Shown piece by piece: positions 55,336 to 64,000 of a stretch of 64,000 nt of DNA (its first letter is position 1; each line of letters starts with the position of its first letter). The translations under genes and the position numbers were made by a program. This DNA is from Geoalkalibacter ferrihydriticus DSM 17813 (GTDB lineage Bacteria > Desulfobacterota > Desulfuromonadia > Desulfuromonadales > Geoalkalibacteraceae), in NCBI RefSeq assembly GCF_000820505.1, contig NZ_JWJD01000001.1, positions 761,811 through 825,810 on the forward strand. Direction: 5' to 3'. Under the pieces are notes generated by a model. The model was not told the origin of the DNA, did not search any database, and saw nothing but the letters and a program-made list of their open reading frames with translations.

Positions 55336-55466
55336 CTGTTCAGCATGCGTTGCAGACTGCGGCGGCATCGCTTGCGGTGAAAACTCGCCTGCGGCTCAAA
55401 CATTCAACCACGGCACTCAACCGCCACGGCCTGCGGCGCGATTGGGGATTGCAGCTGAATAGTTAC
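55332..55466. mobile_element. MITE-like element with GTAAC ends, copy 1
   Basis: The element is bounded by GTAACTGTTCAGC (55332-55344) and GCTGAATAGTTAC (the complement of GTAACTATTCAGC), a 12-of-13 terminal inverted repeat. Its interior, including CGGCGGCATCGC and GCCTGCGGCTCAAACATTCAA, recurs in inverse orientation at 63895-64000. It encodes nothing. From 55467 to 55618 there is no further feature. Confidence 0.75.
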
Positions 55467-55618
55467 CGGATTCTTTGAAATTTTCCGGCCGCGGCGGCGA
55501 ACCGGAATGCAACCGTGAAACCTGCCTGTTCCTCACTCTTCCCAACAAAAAAAGCTCGTCTTTGCACAGCAATTCGTTTTAAAATCAAAAGCATTTTTCA
55601 AACAAGGAGTAATTGCTT

Positions 55619-56407
55619 ATGCGCAAGCTGGGTTTTTTCGTTCTTCTGTGCCTGCTCTGGCCCCTGACCGCCGGTGCCGCGCCGCGCCAGGCCGAGGTCG
55701 GTCTGGCCGATGTGATTCAGGCCCTGGAGTCGCCTTTCAAGCCGGGCGGCCTCGATACCGGGATTGCTGATTTCGAGGCCGAATTCTTTCAGGAGTCGCG
55801 CATTGTTTCCCTCGATCGCGCACAGCGCGGGCGCGGGCAGGTGTGGTTCAAATTTGATCGCACCTTGGGAGAGCGCGTGCCCCAGTCCAAATTCCGCTGG
55901 GAATATCGTCAGCCCACCGAGCAGGAGATTGTGTCCGATGGCCGCACCCTGTGGGTCTATCTGCCGGAGAACAATCAGGTGATTGAGTCGGATATCGAGT
56001 TCGCCCTGCGCGAGCAACCCGACAATCCGGTGACCTTTCTCACCGGCCTGGGCAACCTGTCGCGCGATTTCTCCATCCGCTGGGCGGCGCCCAACCGCGA
56101 TGCGGCCGGCAACTACGTGCTTGAGTTGCAACCGCGCCGCACCTCACAGCTCATCGCGCGCCTGCTGATTGTTGTCGATAAAAATGCCGTGCTGCAGTAC
56201 GACAATAACCTGCGTCCCGAACTGCGCGGTGCGCAAAGCACGGTCTTCCCTATCCTTTCATCGACGGTGACCGATCCCAACGGCAATTCAACCGTCATTG
56301 AGTTCAGCGCCATCCGCGTCAACCGCGGTCTGTCCGACAGCCTCTTCCACTTCATCCGCCCGGCGGACGTGGAGGTGGTGCGCCCCAGCGGCATGCCGGG
56401 GTTTTAA
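55619..56407 (+). CDS. lolA: Outer-membrane lipoprotein carrier LolA
   Basis: The 262-residue protein has a signal peptide (LGFFVLLCLLWPLTAGAAP) and the LolA pattern: DFEAEFFQESR, GQVWFKFDR, KFRWEYRQPTEQEIVSDG, LWVYLPENNQVI, and LSSTVTDPNGNSTVIEFS. It shuttles lipoproteins across the periplasm to the outer membrane, relevant because four lipoprotein genes with clear lipoboxes are in this window. It is slightly longer than enterobacterial LolA. ATG 55619 has AAGGAG nine bases upstream; a TTG two codons earlier is too close. Confidence 0.88.
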   Translation: MRKLGFFVLLCLLWPLTAGAAPRQAEVGLADVIQALESPFKPGGLDTGIADFEAEFFQESRIVSLDRAQRGRGQVWFKFDRTLGERVPQSKFRWEYRQPTEQEIVSDGRTLWVYLPENNQVIESDIEFALREQPDNPVTFLTGLGNLSRDFSIRWAAPNRDAAGNYVLELQPRRTSQLIARLLIVVDKNAVLQYDNNLRPELRGAQSTVFPILSSTVTDPNGNSTVIEFSAIRVNRGLSDSLFHFIRPADVEVVRPSGMPGF

Positions 56408-56417
56408 TGGTTTTCTT

Positions 56418-56467
56418 GTAGGGGCGAGGCACCGCCTCGCCCAGGGCGACGCATGCGTCGCCCCTAC
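56418..56467. repeat. Inverted-repeat element between lolA and yajQ
   Basis: GTAGGGGCGA at the left pairs with TCGCCCCTAC at the right; inside are GGCGAGGC/GCCTCGCC and the palindrome GCGACGCATGCGTCGC. It is a REP-like hairpin that may also end lolA transcripts, though no T-run follows. Confidence 0.75.
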
Positions 56468-56484
56468 ATCCACGGAGGATTTTC

Positions 56485-56970
56485 ATGCCTAGTTTTGACG
56501 TTGTATCCAAAGTCGATATGCAGGAAGTGGACAACGCCGTCAACCAGGCGGTTAAAGAGATAGAGCAGCGCTTCGATTTCAAGGGCAGCCAGAATGAAGT
56601 AACGCTGGAAAAGGATGCCATCCTGATCGTTGCTGCCGACGACTACAAGCTGCAAGCGATCATCGATATTCTCAAGGGCAAGCTGGTGCGTCGCGGATTG
56701 TCGCCTAAGTGCCTGGATTTCGGCAAGAAGGAGCCCGCCTCCAACATGGCGGTACGCCAGCGTATCGCCATCGTGCAGGGGATTCCCAAGGAGAAGGGCA
56801 AGGATATCGTCAAACTCATCAAGGACACGAAGCTCAAGGTCCAGGCGCAGATCATGGAGGATCAGGTGCGCGTCACGGGCAAGAAGATCGACGATCTCCA
56901 GGAGGTCATCCAGGCCCTCAAGGGCGCTGATCTCGATGTCGAATTGCAGTATATCAACATGCGTTCTTAA
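56485..56970 (+). CDS. yajQ: YajQ-family nucleotide-binding protein (UPF0234)
   Basis: The 161-residue protein begins [20 protein letters not shown] and contains [18 protein letters not shown] and [13 protein letters not shown], the hallmarks of YajQ. Some homologues bind cyclic di-GMP or nucleic acid; whether this one does cannot be read from the sequence. GGAGGAT lies about six bases before the ATG. It is about 80 bases after lolA, with the inverted-repeat element between. Confidence 0.93.
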   Translation: MPSFDVVSKVDMQEVDNAVNQAVKEIEQRFDFKGSQNEVTLEKDAILIVAADDYKLQAIIDILKGKLVRRGLSPKCLDFGKKEPASNMAVRQRIAIVQGIPKEKGKDIVKLIKDTKLKVQAQIMEDQVRVTGKKIDDLQEVIQALKGADLDVELQYINMRS

Positions 56971-57041
56971 GGATTAGGCCAGGCGTAGGATTCAGGCCCA
57001 AACCCTTCACCCTTTCGTTCGATTTTCCAAGGAAATCCGTC

Positions 57042-58382
57042 TTGAACAAACACAAAGTCAGTCTGGTCAGCCTCGGCTGCCCGAAAAATCTGGTGGATGC
57101 CGAGGTCATGCTTGGTCACCTGCCGCCGGAACGCTATGAGATCGTCACCGACGAGGCGGCTGCCGACATCATCATCGTCAACACCTGCTCATTTATTCAG
57201 GATGCGCAAGAAGAGTCCGTCGACACCATTCTCGAAGTGGCCGATTACAAAAAGACCGGTCGCTGCCGGTTGCTGGTGGTCACCGGCTGCCTGCCGCAGC
57301 GCTACCGCGACGAGTTGGACAAGGAGTTGCCCGAGGTCGATCTGTTTCTCGGCACCGGCGACGCGGCGCGTCTGGTGGGGCTGCTCGACGAGAAACTCGG
57401 TGGCGGCCATGTGCGCCAGGCGGTGGGACAACCCGATTTTCTCTACGATCACACCACGCCGCGGGTGCAGTCTTCACCCTTTTACAGTACCTACATCAAA
57501 ATCGCCGATGGTTGCGCCAATCACTGCTCTTACTGCATCATCCCCAAGCTGCGCGGCACTCTGCGTTCGCGTGCCATGGATTCGGTGGTTGCCGAGGCCG
57601 AGCGCATGGTCGGGCAAGGGGTGGTTGAAATCAATCTTATCGCCCAGGACATCACCGCCTACGGCGCCGATCGCGATGACGGCGCCAATCTGCCCGAATT
57701 GCTGCGGCGTCTGGTCAAGATCGAGGGTTTGCGCTGGTTGCGTCTGCTCTATGCCTATCCCGACGGGGTCAGCGATGAGTTGATCGAGCTGATCGCCTCT
57801 GAGGAGAAAATCTGCAACTATCTCGATATTCCTCTCCAGCATATCGACGATCAGCTGCTCGGCGCCATGAACCGGCGAGTGGGCGAGGCACAGGTGCGCG
57901 AGCTTATCGCCCGGCTGCGCGCGCGCATTCCCGAACTGACCCTGCGCACCTCGTTCATTGTCGGTTTTCCCGGCGAAACCCCGGAGCAGTTTGGCAAGCT
58001 GCTGCGCTTTGTCGAGGAAAGCCATTTCGATCGCCTCGGCGTGTTTCGTTATTCGCGCGAGGAAGGCACGGCGGCCGCCACCCTGCCCGAGCAGCTCAGC
58101 GAGCGGGTCAAGAGCGAGCGGTACAAGCAGCTGATGAAGGCCCAGGCGCGTCTTTCCTTTCGTAAAAACCGCGCCCTGGTGGGGCGCGTCGAGCCGGTGC
58201 TGGTCGAGGGCGTGAGCGAGGAGACCGAGTTGCTGTTGCGCGGCCGCTCGGTACGCCAGGCCCCCGATGTCGACGGCCAGGTTTACATCACCGCCGGGCA
58301 GGCCGATATCGGCCGGATCGTTTCTCTGCGTATCACCGATTCGTCCGAGTACGATCTGATCGGCGAAATCGTCGAGGATTGA
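57042..58382 (+). CDS. rimO: Ribosomal protein uS12 methylthiotransferase
   Basis: A 446-residue radical-SAM methylthiotransferase. N-terminal cluster ligands C13 (SLGCPKN), C49 (NTCSF) and C83 (TGCLPQRY), radical-SAM cluster C158-ANH-C162-SY-C165, and a C-terminal TRAM domain ([14 protein letters not shown]). [10 protein letters not shown] and the lack of MiaB-type features favour RimO, which methylthiolates Asp88 of S12. The start is TTG at 57042 with AAGGAAA six bases upstream. It is close to apbE (four-base gap). Confidence 0.95.
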   Translation: MNKHKVSLVSLGCPKNLVDAEVMLGHLPPERYEIVTDEAAADIIIVNTCSFIQDAQEESVDTILEVADYKKTGRCRLLVVTGCLPQRYRDELDKELPEVDLFLGTGDAARLVGLLDEKLGGGHVRQAVGQPDFLYDHTTPRVQSSPFYSTYIKIADGCANHCSYCIIPKLRGTLRSRAMDSVVAEAERMVGQGVVEINLIAQDITAYGADRDDGANLPELLRRLVKIEGLRWLRLLYAYPDGVSDELIELIASEEKICNYLDIPLQHIDDQLLGAMNRRVGEAQVRELIARLRARIPELTLRTSFIVGFPGETPEQFGKLLRFVEESHFDRLGVFRYSREEGTAAATLPEQLSERVKSERYKQLMKAQARLSFRKNRALVGRVEPVLVEGVSEETELLLRGRSVRQAPDVDGQVYITAGQADIGRIVSLRITDSSEYDLIGEIVED

Positions 58383-58386
58383 CGTC

Positions 58387-59379
58387 TTGCCCCTGAATCG
58401 CCCTTTTATCCTGGTTCTGCTGGCGGTTGCGGCGGCTCTGGTGTTTTTTCTGCGTGGCGGCGGGCCGCCGCAGGAGCTGCGCCAAAGCCGCATCCTGCTG
58501 GGCACGGTGGTGGAAATCAGCGTGTGGGAGGATGCCGAGGGTTTGGCGCGCGAGGCCGTGCAGGCAGCTTTTGCGGAAATGGCGCGCATCGAGGCGCTCA
58601 TGAGCCCCCATGTGCCGGACAGCGACGTGGCGCGTCTGAGCCGCGCCGCGGAAGGCCTTGAAGTGGCCCCCGAAACCGCCGCGGTCCTGGCCCTTGGCCT
58701 GGATATCGCGCGCCGCAGTGATGGGGCCTTTGATCTTACCCTGGCGCGGCTTAAGGAACTCTGGGATCTGGAAGCGCAAAACCCACGCGTTCCCCGGAGC
58801 GAGGAGCTGGCTGCGGCGCTGGAGGGTATCGGCCCGCAGGCGCTGCGCCTTGAGGGCACGCGGGTGTACAAGGCGCATCCCACGCTAGCGGTGGATCTCG
58901 GCGGCATCGCCAAGGGTTACGCCGTTGATCGCGCCGCCTCAGTGCTTGAGCAGGCTGGTATTGCTGATGCCTCCATCAATGCCGGCGGCGATCTGCGTCT
59001 GCTCGGGCGGCGTGGCGAGCGGCCCTGGCGCATCGGCATCCGCCATCCGCGAGATGCCGAGGAGATCCTCACCATTCTGGACGTCAGCGACCGGGCGGTG
59101 GTTACCTCCGGCGACTACGAGCGGTTTTTCGAGAAGGATGGGCAGCGCTACCATCATATTTTTGATCCGCGCACCGGTTTTCCGTCAACCGCCACGCAGA
59201 GCGTCACTCTGGTCGCCGACAGCGCCATGCTCGCCGATGCCTTGGCGACCGCGGTTTTTGTCCTTGGCCCGCGCCAGGGGCTGGAATTTCTTGCCGCTTT
59301 TCCCCAAGCCGAGGCACTGGTCGTGGACGCCGACGGCCAGGTACACGCCACCGCGGGCATGGCGGAGCTGCAGCGATGA
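58387..59379 (+). CDS. apbE: FAD:protein FMN transferase (ApbE family)
   Basis: The 330-residue protein has an N-terminal membrane anchor or signal (FILVLLAVAAALVFFL), then the ApbE pattern: LLGTVVEISVW, SDGAFDLTL, VDLGGIAKGYAVDRA, INAGGDLRLLG, and YHHIFDPRTGFP. ApbE attaches FMN to Thr/Ser of exported redox proteins. There is no lipobox Cys. The start is TTG 58387; GAGG in the end of rimO gives the ribosome-binding site. Its stop overlaps the NusG-domain gene. No obvious flavinylation target lies in the window. Confidence 0.92.
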   Translation: MPLNRPFILVLLAVAAALVFFLRGGGPPQELRQSRILLGTVVEISVWEDAEGLAREAVQAAFAEMARIEALMSPHVPDSDVARLSRAAEGLEVAPETAAVLALGLDIARRSDGAFDLTLARLKELWDLEAQNPRVPRSEELAAALEGIGPQALRLEGTRVYKAHPTLAVDLGGIAKGYAVDRAASVLEQAGIADASINAGGDLRLLGRRGERPWRIGIRHPRDAEEILTILDVSDRAVVTSGDYERFFEKDGQRYHHIFDPRTGFPSTATQSVTLVADSAMLADALATAVFVLGPRQGLEFLAAFPQAEALVVDADGQVHATAGMAELQR

Positions 59380-59768
59380 TGGCGCGTTTGTGGCGGCGCA
59401 TGACCGGTCTCGACAGGATCATCACGGTGCTTCTGCTGGTGGCGGTGGGCGCCTCTTTCGGCCTGCTCGGGCAGCGCCCGGCCGGGGCCTGGGTTCAGGT
59501 CGAGCGCGATGGGCGCCTGCTGTTCAGCGCGCCTCTCAGTGAGGCGCGCCGCGTGAGTCTGCCCGGTCCTCTGGGCGATACCCTGCTGGAAATCGCCGAC
59601 GGCCAGGCGCGCATTCTCGATTCCCCCTGTCCGCACAAAGTGTGTATCGGCATGGGCGGGGTCTTTCGTCGCGGCGCGCTCATCGCCTGCGTTCCCAACC
59701 GCCTGATCGTGCATATCGAGGGCAACGGCGAAGAAGGAACTTCGACCTATGACCTCCTCAGCCATTGA
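59376..59768 (+). CDS. NusG domain II-like exported protein
   Basis: The 130-residue protein has one N-terminal membrane helix (LDRIITVLLLVAVGASFGLL) and a small beta-rich domain with SPCPHKVCIGMG and ACVPNRLIVHIEG, the layout of stand-alone NusG-domain-II proteins found next to ApbE and Rnf-type genes. The CPHKVC pair of Cys might be redox active. It overlaps apbE by four bases and the membrane-protein gene after it by 20 bases. Function not established. Confidence 0.82.
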   Translation: MMARLWRRMTGLDRIITVLLLVAVGASFGLLGQRPAGAWVQVERDGRLLFSAPLSEARRVSLPGPLGDTLLEIADGQARILDSPCPHKVCIGMGGVFRRGALIACVPNRLIVHIEGNGEEGTSTYDLLSH

Positions 59769-60321
59769 TCCGGACGAACTGGCGCGCTGCCGCCGCCGGG
59801 TGTTTCTCGCCCTGTTCACCGCCCTGGCGGTGGCGTTGCACACTCTGGAATTTCTCCTGCCGGCTCCAGCTCCCTGGTTTCGTTTCGGTTTCGCCAACAT
59901 CCTGACGCTTTGTGCTCTGTTTCTGTTTGACGGCCGCGCCGCCTGGACGGTCAGCCTGACCCGGGTGGTGGTCGGTTCGCTGGTCCTGGGCAATCTGTTT
60001 GCACCGGGTTTCTTTTTGTCCCTCGCCGGGGCGGTTGCGGCGACGGCTTTGATGACCGGCGCGCGGGCCCTGGCCGGTGGGCGCCTCGGCCCGGTGGGCG
60101 CTTCGGCCCTGGGGGCGGTGGGCCACGCCCTCGGCCAGATTTTGGTCGCCTGGCTGCTGCTGGTGCGTCATGACGGCCTGTGGCTGTTGCTGCCTTTTTT
60201 TCTGCTGTTTTCCCTGCTGACCGGGCTGATCAACGGCTTTGCCGCCGCGGCGTTGATTGACGTGGTGCGCGGCCATCGCGCCTTTTCCCCTGCGGGGGAA
60301 GCACCGGAGGCGCCGCCATGA
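59749..60321 (+). CDS. Gx-transporter/heptaprenyl diphosphate synthase component I-like membrane protein
   Basis: The 190-residue protein has about five hydrophobic helices, starts its core with VFLALFTALAVALHTLEF, and has the typical FRFGFANILTLCALFLF and SLTRVVVGSLVLGNLF stretches of this family. Related proteins accompany ApbE and NusG-II genes in quinone- or flavin-linked extracytosolic redox clusters. The name 'Gx transporter' is a family label only. It overlaps the ABC exporter gene by four bases, so apbE to the exporter forms one operon. Confidence 0.82.
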   Translation: MTSSAIDPDELARCRRRVFLALFTALAVALHTLEFLLPAPAPWFRFGFANILTLCALFLFDGRAAWTVSLTRVVVGSLVLGNLFAPGFFLSLAGAVAATALMTGARALAGGRLGPVGASALGAVGHALGQILVAWLLLVRHDGLWLLLPFFLLFSLLTGLINGFAAAALIDVVRGHRAFSPAGEAPEAPP

Positions 60322-62099
60322 CGCAATTCGCCGCCGCACTGCGGCCCTATCTCATTCCCTACCGCAGGGCTCTGTTGCTCGGTTCTCTGTGGCTGGTGGC
60401 GACCACCCTGTTGGCCATGGTCATTCCCTGGATGCTCAAGATCGGTATCGAGGCCGTCGAGGGAGGCAACTCCGCTGCGCTGTTCACGGCGGTTGCGGTG
60501 TTGGCCCTGGCCGCCCTGGTGCGCTGTGCCACGCGTATCGCCTCGCGTCTGTATTATCTGCACAGCGCGCGGCGCCTGGAAATCGATCTGCGCCGCGATC
60601 TGCTGGCGCGGCTGCTGCACCAGGATGGATTTTTTTTCGATCGCCACCGCACCGGTGATCTGCTCGCGCGCTTTACCGGTGATCTGGCCAACGTGCGCAT
60701 GTTCGCCGGATTCGGCCTCTTGACCATCGTTAATGCGGCAACGGTTTATCTGCTGACCCTGGCTGTAATGCTGGTGCTTTCGCCGACCCTGACTCTGATC
60801 GCGGTGTTGCCCTATCCGCTGATGCTGCTTGCAGTCAAATGGCTCAGCCGCCATCTGCTCTATCATTCCGCGCAGGTGCAGGAGGGCATGGGACGGCTCA
60901 GCGAGGCCGTGGAGGAGGGCGTGAGCGGCCAGGCGGTGATCCGTGCCTATGGGTTGGGTGCGGGACGCGAGGCGCGCTTCGCCGAGATCAACGACGAGTA
61001 TTTGCGCCGCAACCTGGTGCTGGCGCGATTGCGCGCTCTGGTGATGCCGGTCATGACCCTGGTGGGGCCGCTGGGAACACTGCTGGTGCTTTATTTCGGC
61101 GGCCGGCAGGTGGCGGCGGGAACCCTGTCCCTGGGGGAGTTTGTCGCCTTCAACGCGTATCTGGTGCAACTGGCCTGGCCGACACTGCTCCTCGGCTGGG
61201 TGTTGACCCTGCTGCAGCGCGCCTCGGCGAGCATGGAGCGGCTGCAATTGTTGCTGGCCCTGCCTGTGGTGCCGCCGGCCCCGGCAGTGCCGGATAGCGA
61301 GGCTCCCGCGCCGCAGGTGTCCTTGCGTGGACTGAGCTTCGCCTATGCGGATAAGCCCGTCCTCTCTGATCTGTCCCTGGAGGTACCCACTGGTGCCCTG
61401 GTTGGTCTCACCGGCCCGGCCGGATCCGGCAAGACCACTTTGCTGCGGCTGCTGGCTGGGCTCTATCCGCCGCCGCCCGGCACGGTTTTCATGGACGGGC
61501 AGGATTTGACCGATCTCGATGACCGCGCCCACCGTCTGCGTGTGGCGGCGGTGCCCCAGGAAGGTCGGCTGTTTTCCGGAACCTTGCAGGAAAACCTGCT
61601 GTACGCCGCGCCCCAGGCCGACGCGGAGCAGCTGAGCCGGCTTGCCGAGCGTGTGCAACTTGCGGGCGAGGTTGCGGATTTCCCGCAGGGCTTTGCCACT
61701 CGGGTGGGCGAGGGCGGCATGAGCCTGTCCGGCGGTCAGCGCCAGCGCGTCACCATCGGTCGCGCCCTGGCACGCGACGCGGGACTCTGGTTGCTGGATG
61801 ATCCCTTCAGTCATCTCGACGCATCGACCGCCCGTGCCCTGTGGGACGAGCTGCGTCCCCTGCTGCGCGGCCGTACGGTGTTCCTGGTGTCCGGAAGGGT
61901 ATCGCTGCTTGCCGGTGCAGACCTCATCCTCGTCCTCGCCGGCGGGCGCATCGCGCAGCAAGGCACCCACGACGAATTGCTTAAGGCTGGGGGTCTCTAC
62001 GCCCGCCTCTATCACCGCGAACAATTGCAGGCGGATCTTGAAACCACCCACGACACGCCGCGAACAACTGACCACGAACAACTGACCACCAACAACTGA
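60318..62099 (+). CDS. ABC exporter half-transporter, degenerate ATP site
   Basis: The 593-residue half-transporter has six membrane helices (about 15-290), then an ATPase with Walker A GPAGSGKTT near 367, signature LSGGQRQRV near 470, and WLLDDPFSHLD with D495 where the catalytic Glu should be. This Glu-to-Asp change is typical for one half of heterodimeric exporters. The C-terminal tail (TTDHEQLTTNN) is encoded by a 14-base tandem repeat and includes the stop, so it is likely a late addition. Partner: the next gene. Confidence 0.92.
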   Translation: MTQFAAALRPYLIPYRRALLLGSLWLVATTLLAMVIPWMLKIGIEAVEGGNSAALFTAVAVLALAALVRCATRIASRLYYLHSARRLEIDLRRDLLARLLHQDGFFFDRHRTGDLLARFTGDLANVRMFAGFGLLTIVNAATVYLLTLAVMLVLSPTLTLIAVLPYPLMLLAVKWLSRHLLYHSAQVQEGMGRLSEAVEEGVSGQAVIRAYGLGAGREARFAEINDEYLRRNLVLARLRALVMPVMTLVGPLGTLLVLYFGGRQVAAGTLSLGEFVAFNAYLVQLAWPTLLLGWVLTLLQRASASMERLQLLLALPVVPPAPAVPDSEAPAPQVSLRGLSFAYADKPVLSDLSLEVPTGALVGLTGPAGSGKTTLLRLLAGLYPPPPGTVFMDGQDLTDLDDRAHRLRVAAVPQEGRLFSGTLQENLLYAAPQADAEQLSRLAERVQLAGEVADFPQGFATRVGEGGMSLSGGQRQRVTIGRALARDAGLWLLDDPFSHLDASTARALWDELRPLLRGRTVFLVSGRVSLLAGADLILVLAGGRIAQQGTHDELLKAGGLYARLYHREQLQADLETTHDTPRTTDHEQLTTNN

Positions 62100-62117
62100 C
62101 CACCAACAACTGACGGC
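62062..62117. repeat. Four tandem 14-base units (double heptamers) across a stop codon
   Basis: Units of the form [GC]AACAACTGACCAC repeat four times, the last ending ACGGC. Each contains CAACTGA, the same heptamer as the array at 10571. The TGA stop of the first ABC gene lies in the third unit, and the next ABC gene starts six bases after the array. Confidence 0.92.
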
Positions 62118-62122
62118 CTTTC

Positions 62123-63898
62123 ATGCCCCACGGACATCACCACGACAGCGACGAAATCACCGGACGCCATTTGGACTGGGCGCTGCTGCGCCGGTTTGTC
62201 GGCTATCTGCTCGCCTATCGCGGCGCCGCCCTGGCGGCGCTGGTGCTGCTGCCGGCGGTGGCTGCGGCCAAGTTGATTCAGCCTTATCTGCTGATGGTGG
62301 CCATCGACGAGTACATCCTTCCCGGCAACATCGCAGGACTCTGGCTAATCGCTCTGCTGTTTCTGCTCGCCCTGGCCGCCGAGAGCCTGCTCACCTATGC
62401 GCAGGCCTATGCCGTGCAGTGGGTCGGTCAGCGCATCATGGCCGATCTGCGTCGCGAGGGTTTCGCGCGGCTGCTGCGCCTGCCGGTGTCTTTTTTCGAT
62501 CATCAGCCCTCGGGACGGCTGGTGACGCGCCTGACCTCCGATGTGGAAAACGTCGGCGAGCTTTTCGGCGCCGGAGTGGTTTCGGCCCTGGGCGATCTGC
62601 TGACCCTGGCCGCCATCGTCGTCATCATGCTGTGGATCAATCCCAGTCTCTCCCTGGTCGCTTTTGCGGTGATCCCGTTCCTGCTGATTCTCGGCCTGTT
62701 GTTTCGCCATTACATACGCCACGCCAATCGTCAGGTCCGTTCGCGTCTGGCCGGGATCAACGGCTTTGTCGCCGAGCGCATCGCCGGAACCGACGAGGTG
62801 CGCCTGTTCGTGCAGGAAGAGCGCACCCTCAAGGAATTCGACCAGTTACAGGATGGTTATCAGCGCGCCTCGCTGCGCGTCATCAACTGGGATGCCTGCC
62901 TCTATGCCGGGGTCGAGGCCCTGGGCGCGGTGGCCATCGCTGCCATTCTGTGGAAGGGCGGCGGCGAGGTGATCGCCGGGGTGACGAGCTTCGGCGTGTT
63001 GGTGGCCTTTATCGAATACGTACAGAAATTTTTTGCCCCCTTGCGCGATCTTTCGGCGAAATATTCCGTCATCCAGTCGAGCAACGCCTCCCTGGAGCGC
63101 ACCTTCGATCTGCTCGACCGCGCTCCCGAGCCCTCAGGAGTTGAGGTCCCTCGCAAAGGTGCGGGCGCGATTCGCTTGGAAAACCTCAGCTTTGCCTACG
63201 ATGATCAGGCCCCAGTGCTGCGCGGCATCGACCTGGCGCTGCGTCCCGGCGAAACTCTGGCCCTGGTCGGCGACACGGGCAGCGGCAAGACCACTCTCGC
63301 CCGCCTGTTGTTGCGCTTTTATGAGCCGACGGCGGGGCGCATTCTGCTCGACGACCAGGATCTGGCCGCAATGGATCCGGCCGAGGTGCGTCGTCGTATC
63401 GGCTGGATCTCCCAAGAGCCTTTTCTGTTCGACGGCAGCGTCCATGACAACCTCGACGGCGAGCGTCGCCGCAGCGCCACCGAATTGAATGAGATTCTGG
63501 ACCGCACCGGGGCCGCTGAGGTGGTGGCGCGCCTGGGAGGGCTTGAGGCTCACATCAGTGAGCGTGGCCGCAACCTCTCCGCCGGGGAGCGGCAACTTCT
63601 GTGCCTGGCGCGCGCCCTGGTGCCCGATCCGCAATGGTTGATTCTCGACGAGGCCACCAGCCGCCTGGACGCTGAAACCGAAGAACAGGTGCGCGCCGGC
63701 ATGGATGCCGCGCGCCAGGGGCGCGGCGCGCTGCTCATCGCTCACCGTCTGCGCTCCATCGTGCATGCCGAACGCATCGTCGTGCTGCGCCGCGGCCGCG
63801 TTGTCGAAGATGGCACGCACCGCGAATTGCTAAGGGCCGGGGGGCTGTATGCCAGGTTGTGGCGATTGCAGGCCTTGGAGAATAACTATGAAACGTAA
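62123..63898 (+). CDS. ABC exporter half-transporter, canonical ATP site
   Basis: The 591-residue half-transporter has a His-rich N-terminus (MPHGHHHDSD), six membrane helices, Walker A GDTGSGKTT near 383, signature LSAGERQLL, and LILDEATSRLD with catalytic E510. Together with the degenerate 60318 product it should form a heterodimeric exporter (TmrAB/BmrCD type) for a lipid, drug or peptide. The start has no clear ribosome-binding site because the repeat lies in front of it. The stop TAA comes from the GTAAC end of the element starting at 63895. Confidence 0.93.
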   Translation: MPHGHHHDSDEITGRHLDWALLRRFVGYLLAYRGAALAALVLLPAVAAAKLIQPYLLMVAIDEYILPGNIAGLWLIALLFLLALAAESLLTYAQAYAVQWVGQRIMADLRREGFARLLRLPVSFFDHQPSGRLVTRLTSDVENVGELFGAGVVSALGDLLTLAAIVVIMLWINPSLSLVAFAVIPFLLILGLLFRHYIRHANRQVRSRLAGINGFVAERIAGTDEVRLFVQEERTLKEFDQLQDGYQRASLRVINWDACLYAGVEALGAVAIAAILWKGGGEVIAGVTSFGVLVAFIEYVQKFFAPLRDLSAKYSVIQSSNASLERTFDLLDRAPEPSGVEVPRKGAGAIRLENLSFAYDDQAPVLRGIDLALRPGETLALVGDTGSGKTTLARLLLRFYEPTAGRILLDDQDLAAMDPAEVRRRIGWISQEPFLFDGSVHDNLDGERRRSATELNEILDRTGAAEVVARLGGLEAHISERGRNLSAGERQLLCLARALVPDPQWLILDEATSRLDAETEEQVRAGMDAARQGRGALLIAHRLRSIVHAERIVVLRRGRVVEDGTHRELLRAGGLYARLWRLQALENNYET

Positions 63899-64000
63899 CG
63901 ATTCAGCTGCCACGTCCCACAGTACCGCAGGATGCGGCGGTTGAGCGCTGCGGCAAATGTTTGAGCCGCAGGTGAGTTTTTGCCGCACGCGATGCCGCCG
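63895..64000. mobile_element. MITE-like element with GTAAC end, copy 2 (inverse orientation, cut by window end)
   Basis: It begins GTAACGATTCAGC, a 12-of-13 match to the right terminal repeat of the copy at 55332-55466. It continues with the reverse complement of that copy's interior (GGCGGTTGAG, AATGTTTGAGCCGCAGG, GCGATGCCGCCG). The other end is beyond the window. Confidence 0.75.

Noticed and set aside
1..64000. tRNA or rRNA genes
   Set aside because: I looked for T-loop GGTTCGA-type segments with flanking stems and for conserved rRNA stretches and found none.

Overview
The window looks like chromosome from a Desulfuromonadia/Geobacter-type deltaproteobacterium (Desulfobacterota). This rests on the GC-rich coding DNA, a carD-ispD-ispF-cysS housekeeping order, methylmalonyl-CoA epimerase, two PEP carboxykinases, two separate chemotaxis clusters, a sigma54-type promoter, and exported multicopper and diheme redox proteins. 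Assignment to a genus would need a search. No rRNA, tRNA, CRISPR array, phage or complete insertion sequence was seen.

Layout. 1-4051: panE (partial, minus strand), carD, ispD, ispF, glnS. 4071-11729: first chemotaxis operon, made of a pseudoreceiver-CheR-TPR fusion, CheW, MCP, CheA-REC hybrid and CheB; a 16-copy heptamer array touches the cheB start. 11795-18884: cysS, methylmalonyl-CoA epimerase, exported thioredoxin-like protein, a 47-residue lipoprotein with a CxxC (behind a sigma54-type site), a porin-like protein, an orphan terminator and a palindromic element, then an exported VCBS-type protein. 19214-20838: NarX/NarL-type two-component pair.

21165-38325 is the accessory region and the most unusual part. 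Three times, a large secreted Ig/cadherin-like protein (two with a CHRD domain) is paired with a HAF-repeat beta-propeller lipoprotein. In the first copy two complementary multicopper oxidase-like proteins and a MauG-like diheme protein lie between the partners. The second and third copies are bare pairs. A HepT/MntA toxin-antitoxin pair and a vapC remnant separate copies two and three. A nearly identical dyad-symmetric site lies upstream of copies one and three, and the two-component pair sits directly before copy one.

38786-49032: divergent pckG (GTP) and pckA (ATP), an SH3-NlpC/P60 lipoprotein, a methyltransferase, an NRDE/TANGO2 protein, lon and thiL. 49041-55335: more heptamer arrays, then the second chemotaxis operon cheR-mcp-cheW-cheY-cheA-cheC-cheD. 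55619-63898: lolA, yajQ, rimO, apbE, an NusG-domain-II protein, a Gx-family membrane protein and a heterodimeric ABC exporter. A MITE-like element with GTAAC ends occurs twice in opposite orientation (55332 and 63895), and each copy supplies the stop codon of the gene before it.

All calls come from reading sequence and translated frames; no database search was possible. Start codons were chosen from ribosome-binding sites, promoters and conserved N-termini.
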